A stretch of DNA of 64,000 nucleotides from Rhynchonema sp. JSB1_4 (taxonomy: Eukaryota; Nematoda; Chromadorea; Monhysterida; Xyalidae). The notes beneath the pieces are model-generated. The model ran no database searches, was not told the origin of the DNA, and saw nothing but the letters and a program-made list of their open reading frames with translations. The stretch spans positions 1 through 64,000 of the forward strand of contig JASAMV010007799.1 in NCBI GenBank assembly GCA_030248065.1, written 5' to 3'. Positions 38,051 through 59,262 of the stretch are shown one piece after another; position 1 is the stretch's first letter, and the number at the start of each line of letters is the position of its first letter. Position numbers and translations under genes: made by a program.

Positions 38051-40298
38051 AGTTGGTCATTGCATGATTGTTCTCGCGATATACCGATTTAAATTAGCCT
38101 GCTCACAAACGCTGGTGCGTTTGCTTGATATTGATACCTAATTTAACCCGATGGCTCTGTCGCCAAGATCCCTCAAACGTGGAGGAAAATGGTTTCAGGT
38201 ATTTTTAACCCACTTATCAAGACGCATAAAACCATGCAGGTAAGTTAGTGCTGAAAGCATAGTTACAAGACCGGGTGGGACAATAACGGATGCAACTGAT
38301 TAGTATAATTTTGAGTTTCTTGTTAACATGTCCTGTGATCCGTCCTGATGTCCGTGATCTTTCTCTCCTTGGCATTAATTCGTCCAAAACTGCGTTTTTA
38401 TCTTAATTGTTTGTAATGTTTTTAGTTACCATTATCGAAAAAATCAAGACAAAAATCTTTAAACTATATGCTTAATTTTAACCAGCATATTATCATAGCT
38501 GACATAGTATGTGCCAGGCGACCTATGTGAGAATAAAACGATGTTTTTAAACATAAGTAATTTTGTAAACATATAATCAACCTACATACAACAATAACAG
38601 AACACATTTCGTGTTTTCGAGATATAAAGTCAATAGTTGAAGTGAAGTGAGGTCTCGCTCACTCAGTAACACAGAAATCAGCGTAAAAGATACAGAGACA
38701 ACAGCACACTATACAGCAAAAACAATAAGTGTTTTGAAACACGCTCGTTTCGGAAATGTGAAATGGAATAAATAATAATAAGCAAAGATTCGCGACAAGA
38801 AATAGAACACAACTCTGATTTAGCAGCTGGGAGACAGAAAAACTGCTGAAAAGTGACAAGCAAAAGTGACGCAAAAAAATTATCAGAAGATTTATAATTT
38901 TTTTACAAAAAAACGTTCTGCGCAACGAGTGAAACCCATGATATTTCGGTAGAACTGGAGGAAGTTAATTAAACACTGGCTGTGCGTGTATGAAAATAGA
39001 ACAACTAAAATTAAACAAGATTAGCACATCATATCAATCTGTTATATACTCGTAGAAGCACGACGTGTGAACAACTGAGAGAGAGTGAGAGACACAGCAG
39101 AAGAGCAATGATAACACGCATCAGTTGGAAATTAAATAAGAAAATTAGAATAGCATGCATAAATCAGACGTAGAATGACAATGAAAAACAAGTATCATAC
39201 TGAACTATACAAATCAGTCTTCTGATGGAACATTCACGGAATACAAGTATGGAGATAAAAACACAGCGCATATAAAATTATTTAGCAAAAGGAGAGACGT
39301 TGCATCGCAACCCATTTGCAAATTTGCGCTGGCTGGCTATCACATCTTGTTATCAACAACATTGAGAACATGAACAAAAAAACATGAAAAGCAAATCATA
39401 TTCTGTACAATTGACCGCTTGTGAGTTGAAGCATCGACTTTGTTCGAAAGTGATCCCTTTTAATCTCAAACAACGAATGTTGCGGTCAGACACGAAGGGC
39501 GGACCAACCCAAAACGGCTTCTCATTTTTTGTTTTTTTTCAAGGGAAAGGCATTTAATGGCCACACAAAACAAAGGTTCGTTAGGTATTTGTTCACATAC
39601 GTATGTAACTCTCAATACAATACGTTTTCAGGTCAAGAAGAGCTGAGTCAAGCAAACAAGTGATTGGTGTACTTACTGAACTGAATAAAAAAAGCCACCC
39701 GGGCCGATGATTTCGACTCAAGCGTGAACGTATGAGTAACACTACGCCAACACGAGCCCGATTTCGGAGGCGACAGATTAGCGAAACATTGAGACGTGGC
39801 TGCTGATTTGGAAATCGTTACAAGTTCTGGAATACAACATGGTGGATGAGACTTTTTTCTTTCTTTTCGTTTTGAATACACAGCACCTTCGAAACCGGGC
39901 TCACGCTGGCATAGTTTGGAACACCAACAGCACTGTTAAGGCAGGTAGAAACTAGTAAATTAATTGTGGATAATAACGGACAATTTTAAAACATGTATAT
40001 AATTTCACCCATATTTACAACCAAATTCAGAATAGTTGCAATCTATATGCTTCAACCGTTGCTGGCAAATCGAATCGGCTCGTGGTAACACATGCATACA
40101 TACATTGCTGTGAAGGGAGAATAAATCGGGGCGGTAGTCTGTCAGAGAATCGCGCAGCATTTGTGACAGAGCTTTCTTCTGTCGCTTTGCAATTTATCTG
40201 CAATGCATTACGATTTGGTCATCGAAGATTGATCATCTTGCCCAGCCGTATGTATAAAGAGGGTAGACAGATCTTGTGCCATTGTAAACTTCTAATCT
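38051..40298. other. Probable 3' end region of the PPP1R16-like gene
   Basis: Only one exon-like stretch stands out: minus strand 39802-39677, in phase with the upstream exon end, reading SCWRSVTHTFTLESKSSARV and ending at a GTAAGT donor. Its product similarity is not recognised. The remainder is AT-rich with no clear exon. Confidence 0.3.
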
Positions 40299-40518
40299 CA
40301 TTGCCTCATGCATTTTTACAGACGTAGGGAAACTCCCGTTCGAAGTCGAGGCAGGCAACAAGGTCATTCAACACACAGTCAACCAACAAGCCACGCAGCT
40401 GGCTCGTGTGCGTTTCGAATGCTTCAGCCACACAAGCTGTGCGTGTCCGATCATTGTTGCCTGCCTCGACTTCGAACGCGAGTTTCCCTGTTTGTAAAAA
40501 TCATTTGCACGAGGCAAC
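40299..40518. repeat. MITE beside the last firm PPP1R16 exon
   Basis: GGGAAACTCCCGTTCGAAGT and CGAGGCAGGCAACAA are mirrored by TTGTTGCCTGCCTCG and ACTTCGAACGCGAGTTTCCC. The repeat ends 16 bases from the exon's GTAAGT donor. Confidence 0.85.
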
Positions 40519-40534
40519 GAAATTAGAAACTTAC

Positions 40535-52096
<11,562 letters not shown>

Positions 52097-52995
52097 TTTG
52101 TTGGGCGGCTGTTTGGTGATGAAACGGTTTGATTGATCGGAAACCCGTCTTCAATCGTTGTTCACTCGCTTCTTTCGCATCTCACTCACGCATCAGCAGT
52201 TACCAATTTTTTTCGTGATTCCTTTCCTTCTTCCTAATGCTGCAAGATTTTTTTCGGGAAATGAATTTTTTTAATGAAAAATAAATTCGTATTCGACAAA
52301 ACCAGCATTTTCTCTTTCTTTTGCGTGTTCCGGTTCCGCCGTCCGATCAGTGACGACGGCTGGTGGACACGTGAACCGGTGGACATCATAAACTCAAATT
52401 TCAATTTTTGCGTGAATCCTATCGGATATGTATATCACCCGCAATAAAGCGTTTACTGGTGTCAGGTACTCGGCAGATAGCCATGGTTGTGGCCGAAGTT
52501 CAATGAGGGCCCCAAAAGGATATTTCGTCAATCGCAACCAGCAACTGTAGAATCTGCTCGTGAACCAAGGGCGCAACGCGCGAAGGTCGAGGACCAAAGT
52601 CGGTCTAGATGTTCATTTCACGTCTTGTCTTGAGCTGTATATGCGTGCATAGCACTTTTTATACCGCATAATATTATATGGTATCATATATGTTGCAAGT
52701 ATTCATCAATCAATTATTCGTCGCGCACAACAATGATGGTAGCTAGACACTTGCTGACTGTCAACAACTGCGCAAAACATGGGAGTGGGTTCTGTCGGAC
52801 GCAGCATGCAGCATGCATAATAACCTGGTGATGTGTGCTAATTATTTTTGGAAATGGAGAAGTTCTGCATGGAATATGTGTGTGGTTTCATTGGTGAAAC
52901 AGACAACTTCAACCCAGTGCCACCGTGTTCGGCGTCGTATTTCTCACTGACAGAAAATGCAAGAAGCAGACAAGCCAAGTTTAGCTTCGCCTTAA

Positions 52996-53462
52996 AGGGG
53001 CGGACTCATTGCTAAAAGTGCTCTTTTCGTGATTTCAGCTTGTAGCTGGGATCTATGCGATCGGAATGACATCAAGATTAAAGTAATCGGATAAAAATCG
53101 ACCGAGTTTGAAGCGATTGAATCGGCCCAACCAGGAACAAAAATAATTTTGGACCAGCGGCATTTTTATTGCAAATCAGGGGAACCTCGTGCTCTGGCCA
53201 TGAAACATTCAGAAAAATATGAATTCTATATGAAAACAAAGAAACATTTCGCGGTGCATTTGATCACTGCGTGAGGTGTCTGTCAGCTGGCTGACATCAA
53301 GTGCACCAAGAAATGTTTCTTTGTTTTCATGTAAAAACGACTATTTTTCTGAATGTTTTATGGCCAGAGTATAGTCCGTCCATCAGCTCATGGCACCTTG
53401 TGATGGTCTTAGCTACACGCTGAAACCATAAACAGGGCACTTTTAGCAATGAGTCGCCCCCT
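52996..53462. repeat. TTAA-flanked MITE between PPP1R16 and MSP genes
   Basis: TTAA (52992-52995 and 53463-53466) flanks AGGGGCGGACTCATTGCTAA...TTAGCAATGAGTCGCCCCCT. The interior is also palindromic (AAACAAAGAAACATTTC against AAATGTTTCTTTGTTTTC). It occupies the shared divergent promoter region. Confidence 0.85.
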
Positions 53463-53519
53463 TTAATCACCTTCTCTCCTGGCAACGTGTCTTCGGTCGG
53501 TGTGCGAAGCTATGTACAG

Positions 53520-53590
53520 TATAAAAGCACAATCACACATATTTTAAAAAACATGGCTGCCCTGTTCTGTTCCGGTGTCGGCAGTATAAA
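53520..53590 (+). promoter_or_regulatory. TATA-like boxes upstream of MSP
   Basis: TATAAAA at 53520-53526 and TATAAA at 53585-53590. The second lies 112 bases before the MSP start codon and would suit a compact sperm-gene promoter. Confidence 0.45.
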
Positions 53591-53624
53591 GAGCGCGTGA
53601 AAGTTCCTTTCAAGCTCATTCCTT

Positions 53625-53637
53625 AAATTTCTTTCAG
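53625..53637 (+). promoter_or_regulatory. Possible trans-splice acceptor of MSP
   Basis: AAATTTCTTTCAG followed by CGCGAACATC, 64 bases before the ATG and with no upstream exon in sight. In nematodes such a site often receives a spliced leader, but a transcript start beyond it is equally possible. Confidence 0.35.
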
Positions 53638-53701
53638 CGCGAACATCGAATTTTCTCTTTCTGAACACCGCAACAAAGCTCGAAGTCAATAAATCATCAT
53701 T

Positions 53702-56243
53702 ATGTCAGCGCAAATGCCAGCCGATATCATCACAGAGCCGGACAAGATGATCGTCTACAACGCACCGTTCACCGAAAAGAACGTGAGTTACGGTATATCT
53801 TGGGTTACGGTAGTCGAATATGCCAACAACGTAGGTTTTCAGCAAATAAAAATTGATAATAAGTGATGTTTCACACACAGGTGTACAACGTGCGCATCAC
53901 GAACAACGGCGCGCATCGAATCGGCTGGGCGCTGAAGACGACCAACATGCAGCGCATCAACGTCCAACCGCCCTGCGGATGTCTGGACCCGAAGGAGGCG
54001 CAAATGCTCACCATCTCGTGTGAGCCGTTCAACTTCGGTTGGTCACTCATTAGAGCTCGGCCAGATAAACCCGAAACACGAAACATAATTTTTTCTATGT
54101 CCGTGTTTCGGGTTTTGAAAAAAACCCGAAACCCGAAACACAAGGCATGATATTCGAAATTGTTTCGTTTTGTTACTAATGTCTGAAGCGAAGCAGTTAT
54201 ACTGTCAGCCGAAACATTTTCGAATATCATGCTTTGTGTATCGGGTTTAGGGTTTTTTTTCAAAACCCGAAACCCGAAAAACGGACATAGAAAAAAGTTT
54301 CGTGTTTCGGGTCTATCTGGCCGAGCCCTTAGGAATGGGATGGATATGGTTGAGTGATGATGGGTGTGATTTGCAGCGACGGCGGACACCAACAACGATC
54401 GCATCTCGTTCGAATGGACGAATGCACCCGAAGGTGCCGCCAAGCAGTTCCGTCGCGAATGGTTCCAGGTGATTTATTGACCGTTTGCTTGCTGTCTTTT
54501 TTTCGATTACAAAAGTTAAATTTGCATAAATAGTTAATGCGAAAAAATAGTTAATGCGAAATACTATACCCGAAAATCAACTGTTGAAACAATCGGGTGA
54601 CAGACGCACGTGCAGCTCGCCAGCCAGCCAGGCAGCAGTGCGCATGCGGGTGGTTCGTGTTCGGGTTTAGGGCGAACTTAGGTTAAATCCGGAATCCGGA
54701 AATAATTACATGCAAAAATAATAAACTATTTCCGGATGCAGAACACCACCTGCGTTTTCCGGAAATATTTCCGGATTCCGGTTTCCGGATGAAATTTTGG
54801 TTTTGCGTTTTCCGGAAATGAAATCTGGACGTCAAGTCATCAGGTCCCTCGATGAATATTTATGTCCAATAGGAATTTAAAACGCACATGGTAATGATTG
54901 TGTACATTGTCGTTCTGTCGTTGAGTCTTTTGTTTATTATTGTTGGATTTGTACGCATTGTGTCGTCTCAATGAAAAATGATCAATTTAGTTGGGTTATT
55001 GCTGAAATAAAGTTTTCTAGCGGAGGACAGATCAAACTGGTGAACATTTTTATACGGTAATGCCAAATATTTTGAACAGACCTCAACATGGTGATAACAG
55101 TTATGGAAATCAGCCTGTACTGTATTACATGACTATGAAACAATCTGTCCTGTGTTGTCGCAAACTTTTTAATCAAGTTGCTCGCTCACCTGCACCACCC
55201 GCATATTTTGCCTACCGTACCTTGCTGTTCATCGAAGAGTTTGGTTGTAGGTTAGCAGAAGTTCGCCCTTGTATTGGTCGCACAATGACTAAATCAGAAT
55301 TCATCTACCCTGATCTTCAGGTTCAACGTTAACCACTATGCTACTTGTGTTTTTGACAAAACATTTACAGCTCAAAATAATCTAGCAGATCAACCACGTT
55401 GCCGCAGGTCTGAAACATTCTCTTTACTACATACTTTGTGTGCGATCACGCAACGCAACGTCATTGCCCCGTCACTTTCCCTCTTCACGATTCAGGAAAA
55501 AAATTTGACCAATTCTTATATAGTCATTGTGCGACCAATACCTACCTATATCTGCAGTTTATCTGTTCATTTGTTTGTTACGATGCATATCTCATCATAT
55601 GCGACTAAAATGACGTTTCACATTCGTGAACAAAATGCAGTTAAAAACAACAAGGTATTAAATCTGGAGCAAAAGTCACATCGCTTACAATAAACTTGCA
55701 CCAAATACTTAAAAAAGTGATTGGTTTGAAAAAGCAATGTATCCCTAGATCGTGTTATGTAATTTAAACAAATCAGCAACAAAGGTCATGCAGCGCAGCT
55801 TATTGTAATGTATAGTATGTATTTATCAGGTGCATAAAACTGTATAACAAGGAGCGAACACATCAACGACAACACCGAACAGCAGTTTCTGCGTGCTGTT
55901 TGGTCGAAATATTTCCGGAAAACGCAAAAATAAAATAGTCATCCGGAATCCGGAATCGGAAATATTTCCGGATTCCGGTTTCCGGATGAAATTTTGGTTT
56001 TGCGTTTTCCGGAAATATTTCCGGAAAACGCAAAAATAAAAAAGTCATCCGGAAATCGGAATCCGGAAATATTTCCGGATTCCGGATTCCGTGTTCTACC
56101 TAAGTCCGCCCTTAGACGCTGACATCAGCTATGGGGCTCATTTTACTGAACGGCAGCGAATTTAGAAACCAAATTTTTTGTCCATTTTTCAGGGTGACGG
56201 CATGGTGCGTCGCAAGAATCTGCCGATTGAGTACAACCCATAA
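53702..56243 (+). CDS. msp: Major sperm protein (MSP)
   Basis: MSP is the small immunoglobulin-fold protein that polymerises to drive nematode sperm crawling and is released as an oocyte signal. Four exons join in phase: 53702-53782, 53881-54037, 54377-54468 and 56193-56243 (stop TAA), giving 126 residues, close to the usual 127. Hallmarks: [13 protein letters not shown] at the start, then [37 protein letters not shown], the exon 3 stretch [12 protein letters not shown] then [14 protein letters not shown], and the invariant end [22 protein letters not shown] follows at 56373. Intron 2 is mostly one MITE. Intron 3 (1.7 kb) and exons 3-4 lie inside the left arm of a large palindrome whose other arm carries broken copies of exons 3-4. 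The gene is divergent from the PPP1R16-like gene. C. elegans MSP genes usually have no introns or one, so three introns are notable. Confidence 0.97.
54053..54328. repeat. TTA-flanked MITE filling MSP intron 2
   Basis: TTA (54050-54052 and 54329-54331) flanks a 276-base element with ends GAGCTCGGCCAGATAAACCC and GGGTCTATCTGGCCGAGCCC. The host intron is only 339 bases (54038-54376). Repeated AACCCGAAAC words make a strong hairpin. Confidence 0.88.
55271..55541. repeat. TIR element family B, left arm outer copy
   Basis: GTATTGGTCGCACAATGACT and AGTCATTGTGCGACCAATAC ends; mirror partner 59956-60233. Confidence 0.85.
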
Positions 56244-56370
56244 CTTCGAACAAAACGAAATTTCGTTGGAACAAATCAAATTTATCGATATGCTGTGATT
56301 GAGTGAAAAGAAAAATTTGTGATGTTAAATATTTGGAAGGTGATCGGCTCATGCGAAACCGACAGTGCTC

Positions 56371-56770
56371 TCAATAAATGCGGTCGTTACCAACAGTAGG
56401 TGGTGCTTCTTGGCCAAAATTCTCTAAAGCGCCACCGCCCCCGGGGACGGTTGTGCAACAGTGTATTTGATACATCTGACCGCTCTCGAATTTGGTGCGC
56501 ACATCTGCCAAGGTTGAGAGGGTTGTCAGGTCAAGTTGTATCACCTGAAGCAACATTTGTAAAAACCGCATTCTTGATGGCGTCCCGTGAGACCAGTTGA
56601 TTAATATCCGCTTCACTTTCACATATGGCGGTAAGTCCTGCAAAAATATACAAATTTCATTGACAGAAGATGTGCCACACGCCGGCCAAGGCGAGCGCCA
56701 GCTGCATATCCAACTGAACACAACGTCTGGGCGGGGTCCGCTTCGGGCAAATTAACATAGTCCCTTCCAG
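56371..56770 (-). CDS. Unrecognised small spliced gene, left-arm copy (3' exons)
   Basis: Two exons are firm: 56637-56545 and 56504-56371 (stop TGA), joined across a 40-base intron in phase. They read ICESEADINQLVSRDAIKNA, then VFTNVAS, then DVRTKFESGQMYQIHCCTTV and a Gly-rich tail ending TVGNDRIY. An upstream open stretch (AQTLCSVGYAAGARLGRR) may be the preceding exon. I do not recognise the family. The stop codon overlaps the AATAAA of the convergent MSP gene. The mirror copy is at about 58740-59126 with the same predicted exons. The balanced composition and clean phase argue for a gene; the 5' end is unknown and only one or neither copy may be active. Confidence 0.4.
56373..56378 (+). terminator. 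MSP poly-A signal AATAAA
   Basis: Canonical hexamer 130 bases after the MSP stop codon. Confidence 0.75.
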
Positions 56771-56985
56771 TGTAGTACTTGGCCAGGGTGTTGACGATAA
56801 ATACATAGATTGGGACCCGAAATCTGTTGACAATGGATAGATGACTCAATTCCAAAATCTGGGGGGTCAACCCAAACTTGTTGACGGTGGTGGGGTACAC
56901 CAAAATCATAGTAAAGTGGATTGGCCTGTAGTAGTGCACGACATAAGCAATAAATATTGATGAAATGTACCCAGATGGGCCAGAT

Positions 56986-57279
56986 GTATTGGTCGCACAA
57001 TGACTACATATATGAGAATCCATCCAAAACTTTTCCTGAATTGACAAGCCAGAAAATTCAAATTGACATTGCGCGGCAACGTGTAATCCCACATAAAGTA
57101 TGCAGTCAGCGAAATGTTTCAGGGATTGAAAACGTGGTTGACTGGCTGGTTTAATTTCAAATGAAAATGTTTTGCAAGAAATAGAAATAGCGCAGTGGTT
57201 AAGCGCGGCTCATGTTTGGAATCCTGAAGATCAAGATGGTTTTGGATGGATTCTCATATGGTCGTTGTGCGACCAATAC
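56986..57279. repeat. TIR element family B, left arm inner copy
   Basis: GTATTGGTCGCACAATGACT...GTCGTTGTGCGACCAATAC; contains AGCGCAGTGGTTAAGCGC, a tRNA A-box-like word. Mirror partner 58218-58511. Confidence 0.88.
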
Positions 57280-57530
57280 TAAACTCGCGCGAAGCGCGCG
57301 ATTTTTGCCTATTTGATGTAAGAAAAACCGACTTTGAGCCAATCTGAGTCAAACATGTCGATTTATGGGGTTGATTGTTGTTGACGATGGATGGAATATT
57401 CCTCAGGAATTGTTGACGGTAGGATGCCGTGAAGTGTTGACGATAGATATGAGACCAAAAAGTGTACCACTTTGAGCAAGTGAAAAAGAGCGTAGGTGCC
57501 AAAAGAGCAGAGCACTTATTTTGTTCGAAT

Positions 57531-57651
57531 GGCTTAGGCTTAGGCTGATTTTGGTATCAGGCTTAGGCTTTTTTTTTTTTTTTTTTTTTTTTTGAGGCTT
57601 ACACTTAAGATTAGTTTTGTGTTTGGGCTATTTTAGGCTTAGGCTTAGGCC
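57531..57651 (+). repeat. Degenerate TTAGGC telomere-like words, left of axis
   Basis: GGCTTAGGCTTAGGCT at 57531, GGCTTAGGC at 57560 and TTTTAGGCTTAGGCTTAGGC at 57631, broken by a T24 tract. TTAGGC is the telomere unit of most nematodes. Confidence 0.6.
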
Positions 57652-57666
57652 TATTCGTTTTAGGTT

Positions 57667-57860
57667 TTTTTTCTTTGCTCTTTTTTTTTTTTTTGGTCTT
57701 TTTGAGCCCTCCGTGTCAAGCCGGAAAATTTTCGACGAGAAAACTTCGGTATCGTCAACACTTTTTTGCATCTATTTATCAGGCGGACGGGCAATTGAGC
57801 AAAGCACATTTGAGCATTCCACTTTGAGCAAGTGAAAAAGAGCAGAGTCCAAAAGAGCAG
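57667..57860. other. Palindrome spacer
   Basis: About 195 bases without an inverted partner: T tracts, one GTCAACACTTTTTTGCATC unit, and a direct copy of the arm's GAGCAAGTGAAAAAGAGC word. Confidence 0.7.
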
Positions 57861-57875
57861 AACCTAAAAACGAAT

Positions 57876-57970
57876 AGGCCTAAGCCTAAGCCTAAGCCCA
57901 AACACAAAACTAATCTTAAGTGTAAGCCTAAGCCTAAGCCTGATACCAAAATCAGCCTAAGCCTAAGCCA
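57876..57970 (-). repeat. Degenerate GCCTAA telomere-like words, right of axis
   Basis: AGGCCTAAGCCTAAGCCTAA at 57876, then TAAGCCTAAGCCTAAGCC at 57923 and CAGCCTAAGCCTAAGCC at 57953; the inverted partner of 57531-57651. Confidence 0.6.
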
Positions 57971-58217
57971 TTGGAACAAAATAAGTGCTCTGCTCTTTTG
58001 GCCCTGCTCTTTTTCACTTGCTCAAAGTGGTACACTTTTTGGTCTCATATCTATCGTCAACACTTCACGGCATCCTACCGTCAACAATTCCTGAGGAATA
58101 TTCCATCCATCGTCAACAACAATCAACCCCATAAATCGACATGTTTGACTCAGATTGGCTCAAAGTCGGTTTTTCTTACATCAAATAGGCAAAAATCGCG
58201 CGCTTCGCGCGAGTTTA

Positions 58218-58511
58218 GTATTGGTCGCACAACGACCATATGAGAATCCATCCAAAACCATCTTGATCTTCAGGATTCCAAACATGAGCCGCGCTTAACC
58301 ACTGCGCTATTTCTATTTCTTGCAAAACATTTTCATTTGAAATTAAACCAGCCAGTCAACCACGTTTTCAATCCCTGAAACATTTCGCTGACTGCATACT
58401 TTATGTGGGATTACACGTTGCCGCGCAATGTCAATTTGAATTTTCTGGCTTGTCAATTCAGGAAAAGTTTTGGATGGATTCTCATATATGTAGTCATTGT
58501 GCGACCAATAC
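58218..58511. repeat. TIR element family B, right arm inner copy
   Basis: Mirror image of 56986-57279 with near-identical sequence. Confidence 0.88.
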
Positions 58512-58739
58512 ATCTGGCCCATCTGGGTACATTTCATCAATATTTATTGCTTATGTCGTGCACTACTACAGGCCAATCCACTTTACTATGATTTTGGTGT
58601 ACCCCACCACCGTCAACAAGTTTGGGTTGACCCCCCAGATTTTGGAATTAAGTCATCTATCCATTGTCAACAGATTTCGGGTCCCAATCTATGTATTTAT
58701 CGTCAACACCCTGGCCAAGTACTACACTGGAAGGGACTA

Positions 58740-59126
58740 TGTTAATTTGCCCGAAGCGGACCCCGCCCAGACGTTGTGTTCAGTTGGATATGCAGCTGGC
58801 GCTCGCCTTGGCCGGCGTGTGGCACATCTTCTGTCAATGAAATTTGTATATTTTTGCAGGACTTACCGCCATATGTGAAAGTGAAGCGGATATTAATCAA
58901 CTGGTCTCACGGGACGCCATCAAGAATGCGGTTTTTACAAATGTTGCTTCAGGTGATACAACTTGACCTGACAACCCTCTCAACCTTGGCAGATGTGCGC
59001 ACCAAATTCGAGAGCGGTCAGATGTATCAAATACACTGTTGCACAACCGTCCCCGGGGGCGGTGGCGCTTTAGAGAATTTTGGCCAAGAAGCACCACCTA
59101 CTGTTGGTAACGACCGCATTTATTGA
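58740..59126 (+). CDS. Unrecognised small spliced gene, right-arm copy (3' exons)
   Basis: Mirror copy of the gene at 56371-56770. Exon 58860-58952 is preceded by TATATTTTTGCAG; a 40-base intron with a GTGATA donor ends in CCTTGGCAG; the last exon is 58993-59126 with TGA. Predicted residues match the left-arm copy. The preceding exon probably ends at a GTGTGG donor after GARLGR, which keeps phase; the start is not identified. Two copies lie head to head, their 5' ends towards the palindrome axis. Confidence 0.4.
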
Positions 59127-59262
59127 GAGCACTGTCGGTTTCGCATGAGCCGATCACCTTCCAAATATTTAACATCACACATTTTTCTTTCACTCACTCA
59201 CAGCATATCGATAAATTTGATTTGTTCCAACGAAATTTCGTTTTGTTCGAAGTTATGGGTTG

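Larger units (their letters stand above)
54331..57666 (+). repeat. Left arm of the giant palindrome
   Basis: About 3.3 kb, starting at the edge of the MSP intron-2 MITE and ending near AGGTTT at 57666. Mirror pairs sum to about 115500-115530 throughout (for example 54377-54468 with 61050-61142, and 56371 with 59126). It contains MSP exons 3-4, the MSP poly-A signal, two family B elements and a copy of the unrecognised gene. Confidence 0.93.
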
